This document shows positions 45,159-48,197 of a stretch of 48,197 nt of DNA, one piece after another (position 1 is the first letter of the stretch; each line of letters starts with the position of its first letter). The DNA lies in contig CAJQLD010000063.1 of NCBI GenBank assembly GCA_905479095.1, forward strand, positions 1-48,197, written 5' to 3'. Below the pieces are notes generated by a model. It ran no database searches and had not been told where the DNA came from. It saw only the letters and a list, made by a program, of their open reading frames with translations. A program made the position numbers and the translations under genes. This DNA comes from an uncultured Flavobacteriaceae bacterium. GTDB lineage: Bacteria > Bacteroidota > Bacteroidia > Flavobacteriales > Flavobacteriaceae.

Positions 45159-47939
45159 ATGAATTTAAATAAATACATATACTTAGTTATAATTTTACTT
45201 TCATTAGGTTGTGAAAAAGAAGAAAACAATGAACCAACAGTAATTATTGACAATCCTATTGAAATAATAAAAGGAGGTTCAGAATCTGGAGAATATGGTG
45301 TTATAGATTATAACGAAAATACTATTAGATTGAGTTCAGTACTCAAAAATGAAATTATAGATATTACTGAAAATGAGTTGACTATAAATAAAGTTTTTTA
45401 TCCCGATGAAATTTTAATAGGAGATGTTTTATTTTTTGAAAATGAAACTTTCCAAGCTCAAAAATTAGCTAAAAATTCAAAAAAAAATATGACAAATGAG
45501 AATTTTTATTATTCTCGAATAATTACAGATATTTTTGAGTCCGAAAAAACATATCTAATTAAAACCAAAAATGCCAAGTTAACTGATGTTTTTAAATCCA
45601 TTAATTCAAAAAATTCATTTATTCCTGATTTCTCAAACATAGTATCTAAATTAGATAATGTTAAGATTAAGGTTGATAATAATTCTATTTCTTTCTCAGT
45701 TATCTTATATGATAAAGATGGTGATAATCAAACAAAAAAAGATCAAATTAGAGGAATCTATAAATCAACATATGTAAGCGGTGGAATAGATTTTGAATTA
45801 AATAAAACCCCATTAATAGTTACTTCTAATATTAAAATGAATAATTCTATAGTTTTAGATGAAGAAGTGAATATTGAGTACGGTCCTAACATAAATATCA
45901 ATGATTATTTAGAAAATAAAATAAGATATCAAATAGATGAAGATGTTTACAAAATCAATAAAAAAATACCTTTTGTTATAATCTCTTTTATACCTAAACA
46001 AAAAAATCTTCCTTTTAAAATATCTCCAGAGCTACGTTGTTTAGTGTATTTAGATATAGACTTCAAAGGAATTGCAAAAACAGGTTTCAAAAGCACCTCA
46101 AAAACTACACTAAGTTTAAAAGCAGATGCCACAACACTTTTTACTTTAAAACCTACTCCAAGTGCCAAACTAGAAATCTCAAATCCAAATATGTTCATAG
46201 ATATTTCAGGAAAAGTAAATGCAGAAATATCACCACTAGCTTTTGGTATTGATGTGTTTTTTCCACAATTTTTTTCTGATAAAGAAAACTATATTAGTAT
46301 CACAAGTCATCCAATAAATTTTTCGATTAATTCTAAAGCTCAATTATATGCTAATTCTCTAGGAGAAAATTGTATTAACTTATCAGCAGATTATAGTTTT
46401 AAAACTAAAGTAACTCTTGACAGTTATATAGATGCTTTGTTTGGCAATGCTGAAATCACATTGGACAAAACATTAATTGAAACCGAATGGAAGCACGATT
46501 CTTTCTTTGAACCATTTGAAAAATGTTTAAATTTAAGTAATAGCGAATCTATAGAAATAATAGGCGATTTAAATTTTAATGAAGTTGAAGTAGGCACATC
46601 AAAAAATTTGGATTTTACTATTAAAAATAAAGGTGATGGAGTAATAAGTTTTAGTGAAATAAATATGCCTTCTAACTTTTCACACAACTTAAATCAAAGT
46701 GTCACTCTAAATAAAAATGAAACTAAAACAATAACTATAACTTTTTCTCCTTCTGAAGCAAAAAACTATTCAAATCAAGTTATCACTATTAAAACAAATG
46801 TTGGTGATGAGGAAGTAGTTTGTTATGGTGTTGGTAAGGAGTCTGCATCGTCAGAATCTTTAATTTCTTTAAGTGGTGATTTAAACTTTACAACTACAGA
46901 GGTTGGCTCTACAAGTCAAAAGACTTTTACCATAAAAAACACAGGAAATAAAAGTTTTAATGTTTCTAATATTAGTTTTCCAAATAATGTTTATTCTGCT
47001 AATTGGGATTCAGGAACAGTTAACGCAAATGATTCACAAGATGTTATAGTTACTTTTCAACCAATAAATGCCATTTCTTATAACGGAACAATAACAGTTA
47101 ATAACAATGCAGATAATGGAACTTATACAATGCCTATTTCTGGAAATGGCACTAATGGAAATACAGGAAATTCAGATATAAAAATAAATGATATTACTTT
47201 TGATGATGAAGGGAATGGAGAGTATGATATAAATGTGGATTTTATTAATATTGGAAATAAAGAAACACCAAATAATGAAACAATAAATATTGAATACTTT
47301 GTAAACGGTAATTCTATTGGAACAGATACTCACTCTAATATGAGTCCAAATGAGAATAGAATAGAATACTATAACGATTATGAGTTTCCTTATGAGGGTA
47401 TGCATAACGTAGAAATAAGAATATCCCAAGTTTCTAATGAAACTGAAATTTTCAACAATTCTAAAACAATAAGTTTTGATAATTCAAGTTCAAATGGTGG
47501 AAATATAACCTCAATTACACCTACAGATACTTGTAATGGTTCGCCAATAATTGAAGTAAATAAGTTCTATAATGTAAATGTCGACATTAGTAACTATGAA
47601 CTATACTCACCTACAGGAGGCGAAAGTTATGATGGTAAGGATATCAGAGGAATGTGGTTAGAAATTAATGTTCCTGATAATTGGTCAGGTAATCATACTA
47701 TTGCTATAGTTGATGTTAGTAGTAATTTTGACCCTGTAATAGCAATAAAAACTATTTGTAGTTCGTCATTCTATTTATATCAACCAAATACTTCTTTAAA
47801 TTATGGAAATATTAATGGTTATGGTCAATCAGATGGTTTTGTTTTTAACGCTAATGCAAGTAATAGATTTTTTGTTAGAATTTATCACTATTATGGTCAT
47901 GAAAAACCAAACATAACTTTTAAAATAAAAATAGAATAA
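45159..47939 (+). CDS. Large surface lipoprotein with Hydin/SPD-2-like and CARDB-like domains, probably acquired
   Basis: 926 residues. The lipobox LLSLGC puts the lipid on Cys18, followed by EKEE. The N-terminal half (about 20-460) is beta-rich and unfamiliar. Two choice-of-anchor/Hydin-type Ig modules follow at about 463-665 (pattern GDLNFNEVEVGTSKNLDFTI and GDLNFTTTEVGSTSQKTFTI). A CARDB-like domain lies at about 670-785 (VDFINIGNKETPNNETI, VNGNSIGTD), and a C-terminal jelly-roll-like region of about 145 residues carries no sorting signal for type IX secretion that I can see. The gene is visibly more AT-rich than its neighbours and is flanked by inverted repeats, which suggests transfer. 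Adhesion or binding is inferred from architecture. Confidence 0.82.
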   Translation: MNLNKYIYLVIILLSLGCEKEENNEPTVIIDNPIEIIKGGSESGEYGVIDYNENTIRLSSVLKNEIIDITENELTINKVFYPDEILIGDVLFFENETFQAQKLAKNSKKNMTNENFYYSRIITDIFESEKTYLIKTKNAKLTDVFKSINSKNSFIPDFSNIVSKLDNVKIKVDNNSISFSVILYDKDGDNQTKKDQIRGIYKSTYVSGGIDFELNKTPLIVTSNIKMNNSIVLDEEVNIEYGPNININDYLENKIRYQIDEDVYKINKKIPFVIISFIPKQKNLPFKISPELRCLVYLDIDFKGIAKTGFKSTSKTTLSLKADATTLFTLKPTPSAKLEISNPNMFIDISGKVNAEISPLAFGIDVFFPQFFSDKENYISITSHPINFSINSKAQLYANSLGENCINLSADYSFKTKVTLDSYIDALFGNAEITLDKTLIETEWKHDSFFEPFEKCLNLSNSESIEIIGDLNFNEVEVGTSKNLDFTIKNKGDGVISFSEINMPSNFSHNLNQSVTLNKNETKTITITFSPSEAKNYSNQVITIKTNVGDEEVVCYGVGKESASSESLISLSGDLNFTTTEVGSTSQKTFTIKNTGNKSFNVSNISFPNNVYSANWDSGTVNANDSQDVIVTFQPINAISYNGTITVNNNADNGTYTMPISGNGTNGNTGNSDIKINDITFDDEGNGEYDINVDFINIGNKETPNNETINIEYFVNGNSIGTDTHSNMSPNENRIEYYNDYEFPYEGMHNVEIRISQVSNETEIFNNSKTISFDNSSSNGGNITSITPTDTCNGSPIIEVNKFYNVNVDISNYELYSPTGGESYDGKDIRGMWLEINVPDNWSGNHTIAIVDVSSNFDPVIAIKTICSSSFYLYQPNTSLNYGNINGYGQSDGFVFNANASNRFFVRIYHYYGHEKPNITFKIKIE

Positions 47940-47940
47940 A

Positions 47941-47963
47941 ATACTGCACACAACACGGTATAT
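47941..47963 (-). repeat. Right inverted repeat flanking the lipoprotein gene
   Basis: Inverted partner of 45065-45087 (19 of 23 positions, with ten consecutive bases TGCACACAAC shared). It begins two bases after the stop of the lipoprotein gene. Confidence 0.55.
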
Positions 47964-48074
47964 AAAAAATAGCAGAATTAGTGCATACCCGAAAGTTTTT
48001 GTTTTATAATAAAGAAAGTTTCTAAACCGAAAGTAAACGCACTTTTAGTCTGCTACTTTTCATATACCAACACG
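47951..48074. mobile_element. Palindromic element with 7-bp direct repeats (MITE-like or attC-like)
   Basis: Imperfect arms, GTATATAAAAAATAGCAGAA and on to 47984, and the complementary arm 48039-48067 (GCACTTTTAGTCTGC then TACTTTTCATATAC), surround a 54-base centre. The whole is bounded by direct repeats CAACACG at 47951-47957 and 48068-48074. It encodes no protein. The direct repeats favour a non-autonomous transposon with target duplication; the long imperfect palindrome next to a single gene also resembles an integron cassette end. Confidence 0.45.
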
Positions 48075-48112
48075 TCAGACTGCGCAAAAACACATCATTT
48101 AACAGTTCTTTT

Positions 48113-48143
48113 TTTGTGAATAATAGTTGTTTTTTGTATCTTG
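48113..48143 (+). promoter_or_regulatory. Candidate promoter of the gene starting at 48167
   Basis: TTTG at 48113-48116, a 20-base spacer, then TATCTTG at 48137-48143, one T short of the full -7 consensus. Confidence 0.45.
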
Positions 48144-48166
48144 TAGACACCTCAAAATCAACACCT

Positions 48167-48197
48167 ATGCATCATATCGATCAAGAAATTGATAGAT
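48167..48197 (+). CDS. Start of a gene cut by the window end
   Basis: ATG followed by ten open codons (MHHIDQEIDR) to the edge. The promoter at 48113-48143 is placed correctly, about 24 bases before. Too short to identify. Confidence 0.4.
   Translation, partial: MHHIDQEIDR

Noticed and set aside
45006-48074. Calling the lipoprotein locus an integron
   Set aside because: No integrase gene is in view and the repeat ends do not match the classical attC core; kept only as a cassette-like observation.

Overview
The window reads as chromosome of a marine-type member of the Flavobacteriia (Bacteroidetes). The evidence is AT-rich DNA, promoters of the Bacteroidetes type (-7 TAnnTTTG) with no Shine-Dalgarno sequences, secreted proteins whose signal peptides end in NAQ or QAQ, OmpA proteins with thrombospondin type 3 repeats, an IPExxxVDY-family protein, a viroplasmin-RNase H fusion and the Bacteroidetes forms of PurF, P-II and PEP carboxylase. 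Nearly all of it is dense housekeeping sequence. I see no tRNA, rRNA, CRISPR array, phage or transposase gene.

Layout. 1-2.9 kb: the end of a membrane protein, three secreted proteins of unknown function and a 65-residue conserved protein. 3.0-11.4 kb (minus strand): an AddAB-like recombination nuclease, with helicase subunit (8285-11422) and nuclease subunit (3877-6633) separated by an OmpA/TSP3 outer-membrane protein, and a hydrolase coupled to the nuclease gene. 11.5-16.5 kb: superoxide dismutase, then purF, a PfkB sugar kinase, RNase H and purN. 16.7-21.0 kb (plus): acpP-fabF-rnc, then an IPExxxVDY protein coupled to pyruvate kinase. 21.0-27.7 kb (minus): ilvD-ilvB-ilvN-ilvC-ilvA for isoleucine and valine synthesis. 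27.9-33.8 kb (minus): gltB-gltD glutamate synthase. 34.2-38.4 kb (plus): an outer-membrane porin and ammonium transporter, then P-II and a second ammonium transporter. 38.5-43.5 kb: PEP carboxylase, a CYTH phosphatase-type protein and an ALDH7 aldehyde dehydrogenase. 43.6-45.0 kb: a membrane-anchored OmpA protein paired with a helix-hairpin-helix membrane protein. 45.2-47.9 kb: a 926-residue, strongly AT-rich lipoprotein gene flanked by inverted repeats, which looks acquired. The window ends in the first codons of another gene.

The genes from 20.9 to 41.1 kb form a carbon/nitrogen junction. Ammonium enters through the porin and two Amt channels, with P-II as the presumed gate. GltBD makes glutamate, the ilv operon makes branched-chain amino acids, and PEP carboxylase supplies oxaloacetate for 2-oxoglutarate and aspartate.

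The most interesting signal is regulatory. Both ammonium-transport promoters (porin-amtB and P-II-amtB) carry a palindrome TACCC-N12-GGGTA placed 14-15 bp upstream of a perfect -7 box. Each also has a second copy, degenerate in one case, exactly 52 bp further upstream centre to centre. This is the geometry of a dimeric activator bound near -41 and -93, and it suggests a nitrogen regulon whose regulator I cannot name. Secondary points are a P-II protein with a changed ligand loop, a roughly 110-bp palindromic element with 7-bp direct repeats beside the acquired lipoprotein gene, and an unannotated small reading frame of 45 codons upstream of ppc.
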